From Takakia lepidozioides (lineage: Eukaryota > Streptophyta > Takakiopsida > Takakiales > Takakiaceae), in contig CM060734.1 in NCBI GenBank assembly GCA_030704615.1, positions 51,974,042 through 52,038,041 on the forward strand: a DNA stretch of 64,000 nt, in the 5' to 3' direction. Below are positions 12,813 through 29,742 of the stretch, piece after piece (position 1 is the stretch's first letter; each line of letters begins with the position of its first letter). The notes under the pieces were generated by a model. The model ran no database searches. It saw only the letters and a program-made list of their open reading frames with translations, and was not told the origin of the DNA. The position numbers were made by a program, and so were the translations under genes.

Positions 12813-14535
12813 ATGTGGGAGGGGAAAGAGCTTTCGCACTGTCAGAGGTTCATGAGGCGCAAGGAACGATTATGGAAAGGGTCCACAAGGTTGCGGATTT
12901 TTGCTTTTTTGCTAGGACTGCTCTTCTGGTTATGGATGTCAATTATATTACTAGCTATTCCTCTAGAAAGAGTCAAAGTCAAGTCCTTCAATGCAATTGT
13001 TTCGGAGGATCCACTGTTAGATGAGTCGGATGATGCTGCACGGCCAGTTGAAGCTCTAATCAAGGATATAAGAGCAGCCACCTTGAGAGCTAACGGGGGG
13101 AAACAAGTACCTCCTTTGATTGGAAAGGAAAAGGAGAAATGGCACCTAACGAATCCTTGTAGAAGTCGCGAAGAGCTGCCACATAAGTACTGGCGGAGAA
13201 ATTTTGCAGAGGATGTCGATAGCAATTCAGCATGGAAACAAGTCTTCACAGAATACGAGAAGCTGCATAGAGCGTGCATTCGCAGGGTCGGGAAGCTCTC
13301 CCAATACTTTCTAGCACGGGACAGAAGCAGTGGCTGCAGATTTGTAGTAGCCGATCGAACACCCCTGGCAGGGTTAGGCAACAAGATTTTAATGACCACA
13401 TCTACCTTCCTCTATGCAATTTTGACTCAAAGAGTTTTGCTCGTGCCTGCATCGATTTTGTTGTCTGATATCATGTGCGAACCTTTCGAAGGGTCGTCAT
13501 GGAGGATGGATATGGAAATTCTGACACCCACACAGAAATCCAGACGTCTTTGGAATTCTACTGAGCAGTTTTACAGAGCTGTTGATGAAGCGATTACTGG
13601 TTCTCACACTTTGGCACCTTCCCTTTATGCCACAGATGTCACAAACAGGGATCAATGGCAGCCTGAGAACCGATTCTTTTGTCCAACAGAGCAAGAGTAT
13701 TTGACCAATGTGACGTGGGTCCATGTCCTTGGCTGTCTGTTTTTTCTTCCCAAGCTCTTTGGAGTTCCCACATTTCGTCCAACACTGGAGGCATTGTTTC
13801 CTGATCGAATAGTCCTTCCCCACTTGCTGAGGTCGCTGATGCTACCGGGAGACCAAGTCTGGCGTGGTGTTAAGCAGGTCGACAGTTTGCATTTGCAACA
13901 CGCATACCGACGCCTTGGGATCCAAGTGCGCTATCGATACGGACGAAGTGCACAGCACGGTGAATAATAAAATCCAGCAATGTGCTGTGGAGAACGGATT
14001 TCTTCGAGAGAAAGTGTCTGGTGAAGAAAAGCTATGGAATGCGACGCATCCTCCACATATGACCTCTGTATTCATCACCTCCCTTTACCACAGCCTGTCC
14101 GACCTGCTCAGGCAAAATTATGTTGGACACTCAGCAGCAAATGGCGACATTGACATTTTCCAGCTGACCCATGGATACGCGCAAGGCTGGGGCCTAGAGG
14201 AAGACCGCCAAGCACTCACAGAGATACTTCTACTTAGCTTCTCGGACGATATCGTGATTACCCCTCTCTCTACCTTTGGAGGTGTCGCTCAAGGATACGG
14301 GGCTTTGAAGCCATGGTTTATAGAGTTCAGGCCTCACAGAGAGCCAGGTTGTGTGAGGGGGACAACTGAGGACGTTTGTTACCAGTACCCACAAACCAAA
14401 ATCTTTGCATGCCCACACGATGTCCGTGTGCACGGCAAGAGTGTTCTTGATCTGGTCCCCTACATTAAAGACTGCCTAAGAGTGGATGCAGACTATGGCA
14501 TACAGCTTATCACCTCATCTAGGACCAAGACGTAA
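12813..14535 (+). CDS. GT37 xyloglucan-type fucosyltransferase, with one 1-bp frame break
   Basis: Family 37 fucosyltransferase: it transfers fucose from GDP-fucose to cell-wall polysaccharides or glycoproteins in the Golgi. The product is a type II membrane protein with a basic N-terminus and one membrane segment at about residues 27-49 (LRIFAFLLGLLFWLWMSIIL). The family donor-site motif is clear (AGLGNKILMTTSTFLYAILT), and the C-terminal half has TPLSTFGGVAQGYGALKPW. There are no introns and the length is about 573 residues, typical of the family. The frame changes once, at about 13929-13932: the first part reads ...GIQVR, and the conserved continuation (IDTDEVHST...) lies one base later. 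Both sides stay conserved, so a sequencing error or a very young mutation is more likely than an old pseudogene. The acceptor substrate cannot be told from sequence. Confidence 0.9.
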
Positions 14536-16627
14536 CTTTTCTGTATGGTCATGCATTCACGCACAGCACTTGCACATCATTTCTCAAGGTCGAGATGAAG
14601 AAAATCTGTATACTTCACTGGAATGACTGTGTATGTGAGAGTGTGTGTGTGTACATGAGAGGAGCATGAGAGAGAGATAGAGAAGGGTTTGGCTTTCTAG
14701 TGGCAAGGGTACTGCAAACTATGAACCTCAACTTCGCTCGGTCCACTTTGATCAGCTGCTACTGAACGCTACCAGCTTCAGGACTATAGGTCAAGATTGT
14801 CTGCACAAAAGATCCAGTCCATGTACGTGATGGGAAGCGTAGTGATAATCAGGGAATTTGGAGCCGGGGTTGGGGGGGGGCATACAAAGGTAATTATGTT
14901 GAATCAATTGGGAAAGGCTCCAAGGATTCTGCCAGCTGTAGCCTGAATGAACATGTAGACTCTTGCAGTCTGGACACCGACAAAGAAGTTGCCATTTCCA
15001 CCACTTTCCATTCCAGCAAAAAGAGGTTTGAACCCCAAAACTGCAGAGGATCAGCACAAGAACCCAACCACGGAGTCAGTGCATCTGTAACTACAAGTTA
15101 GCCTGGCTGTTTGGAAATATCTGAACAAATTTAAGCAGATCATGTTATCACAAGCAGTTTCTCATCACCTTTCTGGTGCCATGCCAAGCTCCCAGAATAG
15201 CTAGCTGCACCATGACAAATTGACTGACATCTGAGATGGCATCCTCCTTCCGTATTGCTCGTCTTCCACATTCTCCACATCCCACACCAGGGCCTTGCAC
15301 AGGCGTTTGCAAACTTTCCAAGTCCATGCACAAATCTCCAGACTGAGACAGGCACACAGTTCGTACGTTCATACACCAAGCCAGGATAGGATGAAGTCAG
15401 CTTAGGAAATTCACCCTGTATAGATACTGCTATGCGACAGACACCATAATTTACACTTCCGAAGAGTTCCTGGGGTGGGTGGACATTTCTTCATTCCCTC
15501 CAATTTCCTCTTGGGGTTTCATGGGGACAGAAACTTGTGGGCCAACTGGTTATAATACTCTGTGGTCTTCCTTTGCAGAAACCATGTAGTGTAACCTCTC
15601 ACCGAGGTTCTTACGTTCTTACAAGGACTACTTCCACAACAGTATGTCAGTATCTTCTCGAGTATGTAAAGATAGGCAAAATTAGAACTATACTAAAGCA
15701 ATTGAGATGGAAGCTTGATCGAAAGAAAGAATCTGACATCTGAGATTGGTGCAGAGGGATTCATTGTGTTGAACTGCCAATATAAGCTCTTGAGCTACTT
15801 TGCCGGCTTTGCACATGATCCTTGAGATATTGGAAAGATATATAGATGAATCCGTGCTCTTTGATCATGATTCAGAGAAGAGTTGTACATAATCTCTTTC
15901 ATCTATGCTTTTGGTTCGGGGTCTGATATTCATGAGCTGGGGACCATGTAGATGGATACAGCTTAAGAAAATGTTCTCTCAACCCCTTTGAACGAAGGGC
16001 GCAACCGTGGCGGGCGACCCCATACCCGCCCCTCACACACGGCATTTTATAGTAGGTCGGGAGGGCGGGACCCGCTTTCACCCTCCCTTTGGTTGGGTTG
16101 GAGGGCGGGCAGCGGATCTCTGGATTTATTCTGATGCCATTTCACGCTTTCTGGCCTTCGAGAAACCATGTCTTTCTTCCCTTTGGGCCAATGAAGCTCG
16201 GGCAGGTCGCGCTGGGAGGCCCCCAATCTGGGCTAAAATCTTCCCGTTTCCAGCTCTTCAATCGGACCTTGATCGAGAAAGTTATGGCTGTTTCAAAAAA
16301 TGGGTGCGACCCGTTTCAGGTCACGTACTGCATTAGGGGTTAAGGCTTTATCAACCAAGATGTGATTTTGGAATGCAAGAATGCGCACACACTGTAGGAT
16401 GCAGTAGCGGAGCAGAGATGGCAGGATGGCATGTATACCAGATGCGAAGACACTCATGTTGAAGGTTTAGAAGCAGATTGTGGAAGAAAGATCTGAACAG
16501 AGTGAAAGAGGCAAGGGGAGAGTGAGTATAGATAGAATGCTGAAGGGAAGAGGGAGCGTGAAAAGAGAAGAATGAAGGAGAGAGAGAGATAGAGAGGAAT
16601 ATGTAGCGTTTTGTTGGGTTGTGAGGA
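14536..16627. other. spacer between fucosyltransferase and GCN5
   Basis: Contains the fucosyltransferase 3' untranslated region and the GCN5 promoter. A short GT-rich run lies near 14637-14652. A GC-rich stretch runs from about 16000 to 16120. The 15590-15990 repeat is listed separately. The last 130 bases before the GCN5 start are rich in GA (AGAGAGAGA at 16580), as is common in plant 5' leaders. No further gene seen. Confidence 0.5.
15590..15990 (+). repeat. degenerate direct repeat, right copy flanking the fucosyltransferase gene
   Basis: Partner of 12230-12690, same orientation. It shares GATTCAGAGAAGAGTTGTA and neighbouring blocks in the same order. The pair brackets the fucosyltransferase gene about 3.3 kb apart. 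Confidence 0.55.
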
Positions 16628-22354
<5,727 letters not shown>

Positions 22355-23957
22355 TCAAGTTGCATTTATACAAAGCCAAGGCTCAACAGGATAGATTGGT
22401 TCATGGTCAAGTGTTTTCCCATCACCCCTGGAAAGCCATCTTTGGGGTGGTGTAGGACATCATACATAGTACAAGAGGTGCTATCAGGGGTACTCATGCC
22501 CAGCCTGGGCTTCCATGGGACACGTGTAAGGACATACCCACAAAAATTTGAATCTAGGAAGTGGGGTGTAACCCCCCAAAGCTTGTATCCGACCAAAAGT
22601 ATATCATACCGTCAACAGATGCTCCCTTCAGTGCTTCCATGTTAAGTTACCTTCCTCGAAATGCAGGTAATGGGAAGCTCAGGGTTGAAATTTCAGGCAT
22701 GGTTCAGACTAATCCAAGGTTGGTCCAAGAGAATTGTTATGCTGGTAACTGGTGTCAACAAAAGTACGGCATCTACTTCTAAGAAACACATGTTGTATGG
22801 AGTGACAAACTGATGTGATGTAGAAGCCCAATGATGTACTGTGTGGGGCACTACTTGTACAGATCCAATTAGCCACACCATATATGATGATTTGCAAATT
22901 TTGTAAGATGAAACATAAGCCACTTGCCATTTTGATTCTCTGAAAACCCAAGTATTAACTCATCTCATTCAACTACTCCTTAGCAGTTTCAGAGATTAGC
23001 TACAGCCCACAGGACAACCTTGAGTAGCACAGATGGGAGTGCGTGGTCCTTTTCATAGGTAACTGATGTGATCTTGGCAACCCAACAATTGAAGCTCAAA
23101 ATTTGGGGAAAAATCATGCAGCACCTGGAGTCAGTAATGTCCAACAGTCCTGTATTTGCAAATAGAGATCTACAGTCTATGATTCTGGCAAAGGTGAGAA
23201 GCTGGTGTGGTAGCTTCACATATCCGGCGGTGTCCAAGAGGCAGACAGACCAAAATCACTCCCCAACCCTGGTGGGGTGGGAACTGGGAACATGACCCAG
23301 ACTTGGAAAAGCTGGATATAGTTCAATAGTAGGAAGATCCGTTTCCTTTTTCAAATGCGCCTGATACTTGTTGCTGCACCTTCCTACTGTGGACTCTCAC
23401 ATAGTGGTCTCTGTCATTTTGATGTTCAGATTCTAAAGTTGAACTTGCTAGTGACTAAATACAACAATTCCAATCGTACTGCAAAAGATATTCACTACCA
23501 TAATTGAAGTTGGTTTGATTTCCCTTTCTTAATGTAGGCACTTCTCACTTGTCTCATACTCATACTCAAAACAGTAAAACAGAGATCTCTCAATTTCCTG
23601 TGACAAACCCTAACCAATTAAGAAGAGCACAAATGAACGTGCTCAGAGGCAACTTTGTGAAGAGCAAACCACTTGCTTGCAGCTGGGGAGGCTGCTTACT
23701 GGAATTCTACTCTGCCATCTGAACAAAAGGTGGGGGAGAAGTTCAGGATGGCTGTGCGTTCCTAAAAAAATTTAGAATGAATGGCCCCTCTCCCCATCGC
23801 CCGCACCTCTGGTTCTCCAACAGACTAGGAACAGGGTTTAGGTCACCAGGTTGTACCAAGCAAACCTTAAGAAACACCTTGGTTTCAGACTTGCTGATTC
23901 TTCGAGTATAACTTTCAGCCACTAAATATATTTCAACTTTCAAAAGAATGGAAAAGC
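22355..23957. other. convergent spacer, GCN5 and EMC3 3' ends
   Basis: Presumably the two 3' untranslated regions plus a spacer. I found no coding pattern with splice support, no RNA gene and no repeat of note. Confidence 0.5.
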
Positions 23958-24719
23958 TTAGGTTTCAAGCAGCTGTCGCAAGACCGCCTCTGCTCGTTGC
24001 TCTACCTTGGGAAGAGCCCAGTCGTGTTGTAACAAATCCAGACCATCTTTCTCCGCACCCAGCGTCTTGGCAGGATCTGCGCCGAAGCCCCCCATTTGCA
24101 TAGCCATTTGGGTCTGCATCAACCTCTGTGTATCGTCAATAGCATTTTCTTCCCCAAGAATCAGACTGAAGAGACCTCGAAGCCCAAACAGATTCAAGAA
24201 ATACCAAGACCGACTGCTCACGTAGCTCACATCAACAGAGCTCAGGTCGATTCCATTCTGAAGCATCCCACGAAACCTCTGTGTCAAAGGAAACGGAATC
24301 TTAGCGGCGACGAATCCCGAGAAGAAGAAATTGACCCACGCGAATGTCAAGGTCTGCGGTATGATCATAGAAAGGTTTTTCTTCATCATGTCCATAGCCA
24401 TATTGGGATCCGAAAACATTTGCGCTTGCATATTCTGACCTTGACCTTTGGGAACATGCAACAACCCATTTTGCTCATTGTTGTAGTACGGTTTGCGCAT
24501 GTGAAATGACTTTGCAGGGATGAGGTTGGCCCCTGCCCTCAGATATCTGGCCCTCAGCACCACCTGACCTTCTTTCAGCGCTTTCAGGTCAGGGTTCTGG
24601 TTGGAACGCATGAGCTTGGCAACCAAATGACGAAGCACTCCTATCAGCACCATCACCAGCGACAGCGGCACCAGAACCCAATCCCGGATTTGGGTGTCCA
24701 GCACCAAATCGTTCGCCAT
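23958..24719 (-). CDS. EMC3: ER membrane protein complex subunit 3 (EMC3)
   Basis: Core subunit of the ER membrane complex, an insertase of the Oxa1/YidC/Get1 superfamily that places membrane segments into the ER bilayer. Single exon, 253 residues. I start at the ATG at 24719 (MANDLVLDTQIRDW), because plant EMC3 proteins begin at this point. The open frame runs 20 codons further upstream through Gly/Arg-rich sequence that looks like 5' leader. Visible features: an N-terminal membrane segment (VLVPLSLVMVLIGVL), a cytosolic Lys/Arg-rich stretch, the segment LSMIIPQTLTFAWVNFFFSG, the conserved KIPFPLTQRFRGMLQNGIDL, then SYVSSRSWYFLNLFGLRGL. Length matches the family. Confidence 0.96.
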   Translation of the reverse strand: MANDLVLDTQIRDWVLVPLSLVMVLIGVLRHLVAKLMRSNQNPDLKALKEGQVVLRARYLRAGANLIPAKSFHMRKPYYNNEQNGLLHVPKGQGQNMQAQMFSDPNMAMDMMKKNLSMIIPQTLTFAWVNFFFSGFVAAKIPFPLTQRFRGMLQNGIDLSSVDVSYVSSRSWYFLNLFGLRGLFSLILGEENAIDDTQRLMQTQMAMQMGGFGADPAKTLGAEKDGLDLLQHDWALPKVEQRAEAVLRQLLET

Positions 24720-25363
24720 TTCTCTTCCTCTCTCTCTCCCTCTCCCCACCCCAGTCCCCGACCTTCCCTCACCCAGCACGCCCCTCCCTCTCCCTCTCTC
24801 CCTCTCTCCCTCTCTCCCTCTCTCCCTCTAGGACTCCCTCTCCCTCTAAGACTCCCTCTTCTCCCTCTCCCTCTCTCCCTCTAGGACTCCCTCTCCCTCT
24901 AAGACTCCCTCTTCTCCCTCTCCCTCTCTCCCTCTAGGACTCCCCCTCCCTCTAAGACTCCCTCTTCTCCCTCTCCCTCTCTCCCTCTAGGACTCCCTCT
25001 CCCTCTAAGACTCCCTCTTCTCCCTCTCCCTCTCTCCCTCTAGGACTCCCTCTCCCTCTAAGACTCCCTCTTCTCCCTCTCCCTCTCTCCCTCTAGTTTC
25101 TTTCTCAGGTTGGTTGGGTATATGTGCCTTGCCTGTGCATAACCTGAGTGATCCTGGGTTCAACCCATGGCAGAAATTGATCAAACAAAAACCCTTTTCC
25201 CAAAAAAGTTTACTGCTGTGAATCCATGCGGGCAGCCCGGGACGGGCCGTCCCGTCCCGCTTATCGCTAGCTGGGTTTGCAGTGAGAGGGAGAGTGAAGG
25301 GCCTCGCTGCTGGATCCACACGCGCACTGTATGTAACGCTGCTCACACAATTTGTTGCTTGCG
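24720..25363. promoter_or_regulatory. bidirectional EMC3/UBA5 promoter region
   Basis: A head-to-head spacer of 644 bases between two start codons. The left half is the CT minisatellite; the right half (25098-25363) is ordinary sequence with GC-rich patches. No TATA box stands out. The promoter role is inferred from gene order only. Confidence 0.6.
24781..25097 (+). repeat. 53-bp pyrimidine minisatellite, 5 units
   Basis: Exact-period tandem array. The AGGACTCC start of the unit recurs at 24830, 24883, 24936, 24989 and 25042, always 53 bases apart, with a last partial unit at 25095. The plus strand is almost pure CT. It fills about half of the 644-bp gap between the EMC3 and UBA5 starts and would be a GA-rich leader or promoter for EMC3. 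Confidence 0.97.
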
Positions 25364-28300
25364 ATGGAGGAGGAGGTGAAGGGGTTGCTGTCGATTCTGA
25401 AAACCCTGCAACCGGTTTTTGCAGATCCCCTGTATGCTGCGCAAGGGAAGCTGGTGAGTTCTTCATGATTGCCTCCTCCTTCCAAGTCTGTGGGGCGATG
25501 ATGGGTCCATCGTCCGGTAATTTTGATTGCTTTTGTGGTTGTGTTTATATCTCTCCTTCTCCCTCTCCCCGGCATGGAAATTAAGCGGTTGATTGCGTTG
25601 TTCCTGATTGTGGCAAAGCTGAAGGAGCATGGAGAGAGGATCGCAGCTCTTGCCAAGAGAGCCCGGTTGCAATCTGGTGCCCGCCCAACAATCAAGGTAT
25701 CTGTTTGTGCATTCTCTCCGTTGCCCGGTTGTTTTTCGGTTTGAGATGTGGGTGAAGGGGAGATCAGGGCTGCTTACTGGAGCTGGAATACGAGTGTGAC
25801 AGAATGGGGGTGTTGGAACAGGAGATGAGTGGGGAGGTGGTTGACAGCAATCCCTACAGCAGGCTCATGGCGCTCAAACGCATGGGCATTGTAGGGAATT
25901 ACGAACAGATCCGCGACTTTTCTGTTGCCATTGTGGTGCGTTCTTCTCGCCTTCGGTTTTATTTTGGTCGATGGATTCTGCAGCTCTCAATATCAGCAGG
26001 GACGAGAATGCAGAAGGGTGCTGATGGATCCAGATGTGACGTTGTAGGGTATTGGGGGGGTTGGCAGTGTGGCAGCGGAAATGCTGACGAGGTGTGGCAT
26101 CGGACGCTTGCTGCTCTACGACTATGACACTGTGGAGCTTGCTAACATGAACCGCCTCTTCTTCCGTCCTGATCAGGTAATCTCCTACTTGCACAATTGT
26201 CCCTCATTTTCTCCTCAGATTCGGAGTGGAGTTCCGATTCCTACTCTGGATGACAGTTATAGAACACCTTTCGTAGCTCGATTCACATGGACCTTCGGTA
26301 GAACAGAGGGGGAGTTAGCTTCACAGAAACATTCTTCGGCAGAGAAGTATGTTGCTGAGTAAGGGGAGGGACTTAGAAGGTTGGGGGTAAGCATTAGCCT
26401 GGTGGTGATGTTTAACTTGTTTGTGACAGGCAGGAATGACAAAAACAGATGCTGCTGTGCAAACACTTGCAGAAATCAATCCAGATGTGGTCCTTGAGGT
26501 GAGAAGTGTGGTCCTGCGCTGTTACTAGATGAGCAGAAATAAAGATCAGTAGTAGACCTGACTAGGATGGTTGATTTGTTTTGGTCATGTATCTATGGAA
26601 TAGGCTACAAAATCCATTGGTTTGTGAAATGGAGTTTCGGTATTTGGTCAATGAAAGGTAGTTCACTTGATTTCTGTCAGTTTGACAACATCGAGTTCTT
26701 GAACAACGGGTTTAGTTCTGGAGTGGTTCATGCTGGGTGTGTAGTTAGTAAGATGGTTATCTCCCTCTCTTTCTCTCCATATGTATTTATTGGGGTCAGA
26801 AGTGGTAGCACTGCATGTAAAACCCCTACATGACTCTGCCTCAGTGCATGCACAAAGAGATGCACACCCTGCAAAAGCTCAGGGGCATATATCTGCACAT
26901 CATACTTGTCATTGAGAAGTCCTAAACTTGGCCGCATGCAGAGTTACACGCTCAATATCACAACAGTTGATGGATTCAGCAAATTCATGGATAGTTTGAC
27001 ACGACATGTCAAGGGCAGGATCATGGGAGGCCAGAGTGGAGTGGACTTAGTACTCAGCTGTGTGGACAATTACGAGGCACGGATGGTCGTCAACCAGGTG
27101 TCTATATGCTTCATCTTCTGTTTCATGCAGGCTGCCAATTATCGTTTTAGATTTCAGTACAGAGAATCTGGTGGAGCTGATTATTTGGAAAGCTGTGTCC
27201 TTTATTTTGAGCTTTTGGAAGCTGGTCTTTGCATTGTCTTGTCATTCTTAATAGAAGTCAGTACACTGGCCCATGCGGAGTCCAAGGCAGTAAATAGACC
27301 TATCATACATGGCCCACAGCTAACTTGCTGACTGAAGGTGGTCTGTTTGTTTCTAGACATCATGCTGGTATGCAACTGCCTGTATGCTTCCTTCTCACCA
27401 ACCTTTGTAATCCTGAAGGGAACCAACTCAATATGAGGAAAGTTCATTTTATGGAGGGAGAGGAAATATTTCTCACAATGTGATTATCAACTATGGCATG
27501 CAGGCATGCAATGAGCTTGGTCAGACATGGATGGAGTCAGGTATCTTTTGAACTTTGGGTTGGGCCTCATACGTTGTTCCATGCAACAATTGGTTGTATG
27601 TCATTTTATTGTTTGGTCATGTTCTGTAGAAGAGACTCTATACATGGGCATGACACGGGAGACCTTTCTGATGTGCAGTTCCTTGCCAATGCAGGGGTGT
27701 CAGAGGATGCAGTGTCAGGCCACATCCAGTTGCTGATCCCTGGCGAAACTGCCTGCTTTGCCTGTGCTCCTCCTCTGGTAGGCTTCATATTCCCTTGTAC
27801 CTTTGAAACAAGTGATGGAGCAAATGTATCTCTTTCCGATGAAAAACATGTTAGGGATGATAAGGACTAAAGTGTAAACCTTTTGTACGGCAATTATGGA
27901 AGGATTGGTTGCGAAAGAGACAAGGATGGGTTGGTTGATTGGCAGGTGGTGGCATCCGGAGTGGATGAGCGCACTCTCAAGCGGGAAGGCGTGTGTGCAG
28001 CCTCTTTACCGACTACCATGGTAGGTACAAACCAGTGTCATACAATAATACTCTGGTAACAAGTGAATGCGACCCTGTTGGTATCCCTTCCGGTAGTTGC
28101 CCATAGATCTCAAAAGATGCCTGCTACGATTTCCTAGCAAGTATGCAACTAACACCAGTAGTATTGAAATGAAAGGTTGTACTGTGGCAGAAAGTATACA
28201 GAGAGGACATACACATAAGTCATGCTGAAGCAGTGCAGTGATGGATGTGTTGGGCAGGGAATTGTTGCAGGGCTGTTGGTACAGAGTTCACTCAAGTACC

Positions 28301-29742
28301 TCCTTGGCTTTGGCCTTGTTTCCAAGTATCTGGTAATTGTTTTCCATTACCTCTATGATCTCCCTTGTTTCTCTGTTTGTTCCTCAGGGAAGTTTATGTA
28401 AACCTTACCTCATTAAAACCATCTCAACCGTTAGGGGAGCTGCCTGCCAGGGTTACAGTGCTCTGAAGGACTTTTTTCCAAGGATGGAGATGTGGCCAAA
28501 TCCTCAGTGTTCAAACTCAGCCTGTCTTATCCGGCAGGTATTTGTTCTTCTTACATGTGTGGGACTGTGTGATGCAAATACAAAGGCTATCCATTCTCCC
28601 TACTACCTAGGGAATTGTAAACAAGTACAATTATGGACAAGCAGATGTCAGTGCACTTTTGACTTTGTTTTAACTTTGACTTTGTGATGATACTTCATCC
28701 TTGTCATGTAGGGCCAGGTCCAAGTGGTAGAATCGTTTGTTTGTCTATTTGAACTGCACCAACATATATTACAAATAAAATATCCTCATACTGCTTTTGG
28801 ATGGATTCCTGTTCGTTAGACAGCATATCCTGCCTAGGAACTAGTTTCAACAGTATTGGTTACAAGGCACATGTAGAGATTATATAGGTTCCGTTGGCAT
28901 GTTGTTGTTGGTCATTGAAGATAACCAAGAAGTGTTTCTTGTTGGAGAAAGGCAAGCGGCATTTGATTAGTGAGATTTGTGGTGCATGACAGAATGAGTA
29001 TGCAACAGACAAACCAGCACGTGATGCTGCTGCCAGGGCCAAGGCAGAGGCTGATGCAGCTGAGGCTGACTTGGCTTCTAATGTGCCACTACATGAAGAC
29101 AATGTGTGGAATATTAGGTGATGTCTCCTCTCCTCCATCCGTACATGCGAGTACTTCGTAGCATACAAGATCTGGCTTATCTGAGAGCTCACTTTTTGAA
29201 CTTGCTCAGGTGTTTATGTGGTATGCCTCAACGTTTGCTATCTATCTCAAGATACCTGATAACAATCTAATGTATAAGGAAACTTGAAGCATGGAAAGGA
29301 GGTGCCAAGGAATGATGGATTTTTTGGGTAACTGATTGCAGTTTAGTGGATGATGACCAAGCTAAGTCCTCTATTGCGGATGCAGTGGGATCCTCACACC
29401 CTTCAGGTCTTTTCCTGTCCCTCTCTCTGGTCCCCCAAGGCCTCTATCATCTCCAGTTAATGTATTATAAGGTTGTGGGTTTTGATTCTTACATCAAGCA
29501 TGTATGGAAGGAGTTGTGTTTTGGAATAGAGGCTGTGATTATTTTTTTCTGTACTAATTTCGTCGAAAAGGATATTAATATCTGACTTGGGTGGCACAGT
29601 TCTCCTGCCAGAGGGCCTGCTGCGGGAATTGCCGGATGCAGATGTGACGGATGTCTCCACATCGGCAGATGGCTCATTTGTTCAGCCTGGAGGAGATTTG
29701 GAAGAGTTGCAAAAGCAACTTGAAGCTTTGAATGCATTTTGA
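25364..29742 (+). CDS. UBA5: ubiquitin-like modifier-activating enzyme 5 (UFM1 E1)
   Basis: E1 enzyme that adenylates UFM1, forms a thioester with it and passes it to UFC1; UFMylation serves ER homeostasis and ribosome rescue. Exons: 25364-25453, 25619-25696, 25822-25935, 26048-26176, 26430-26498, 26942-27097, 27504-27540, 27695-27777, 27946-28020, 28258-28332, 28451-28537, 28993-29117, 29342-29406 and 29600-29742. They total 442 codons including TGA, with all phases consistent. Features seen: the nucleotide-binding loop [12 protein letters not shown], the catalytic-cysteine segment [13 protein letters not shown], and two zinc-binding cysteine pairs (CFAC and CSNSAC). The acidic C-terminal tail ends in [14 protein letters not shown]. 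It adjoins EMC3, also an ER-homeostasis gene. That pairing is suggestive only. Confidence 0.96.
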
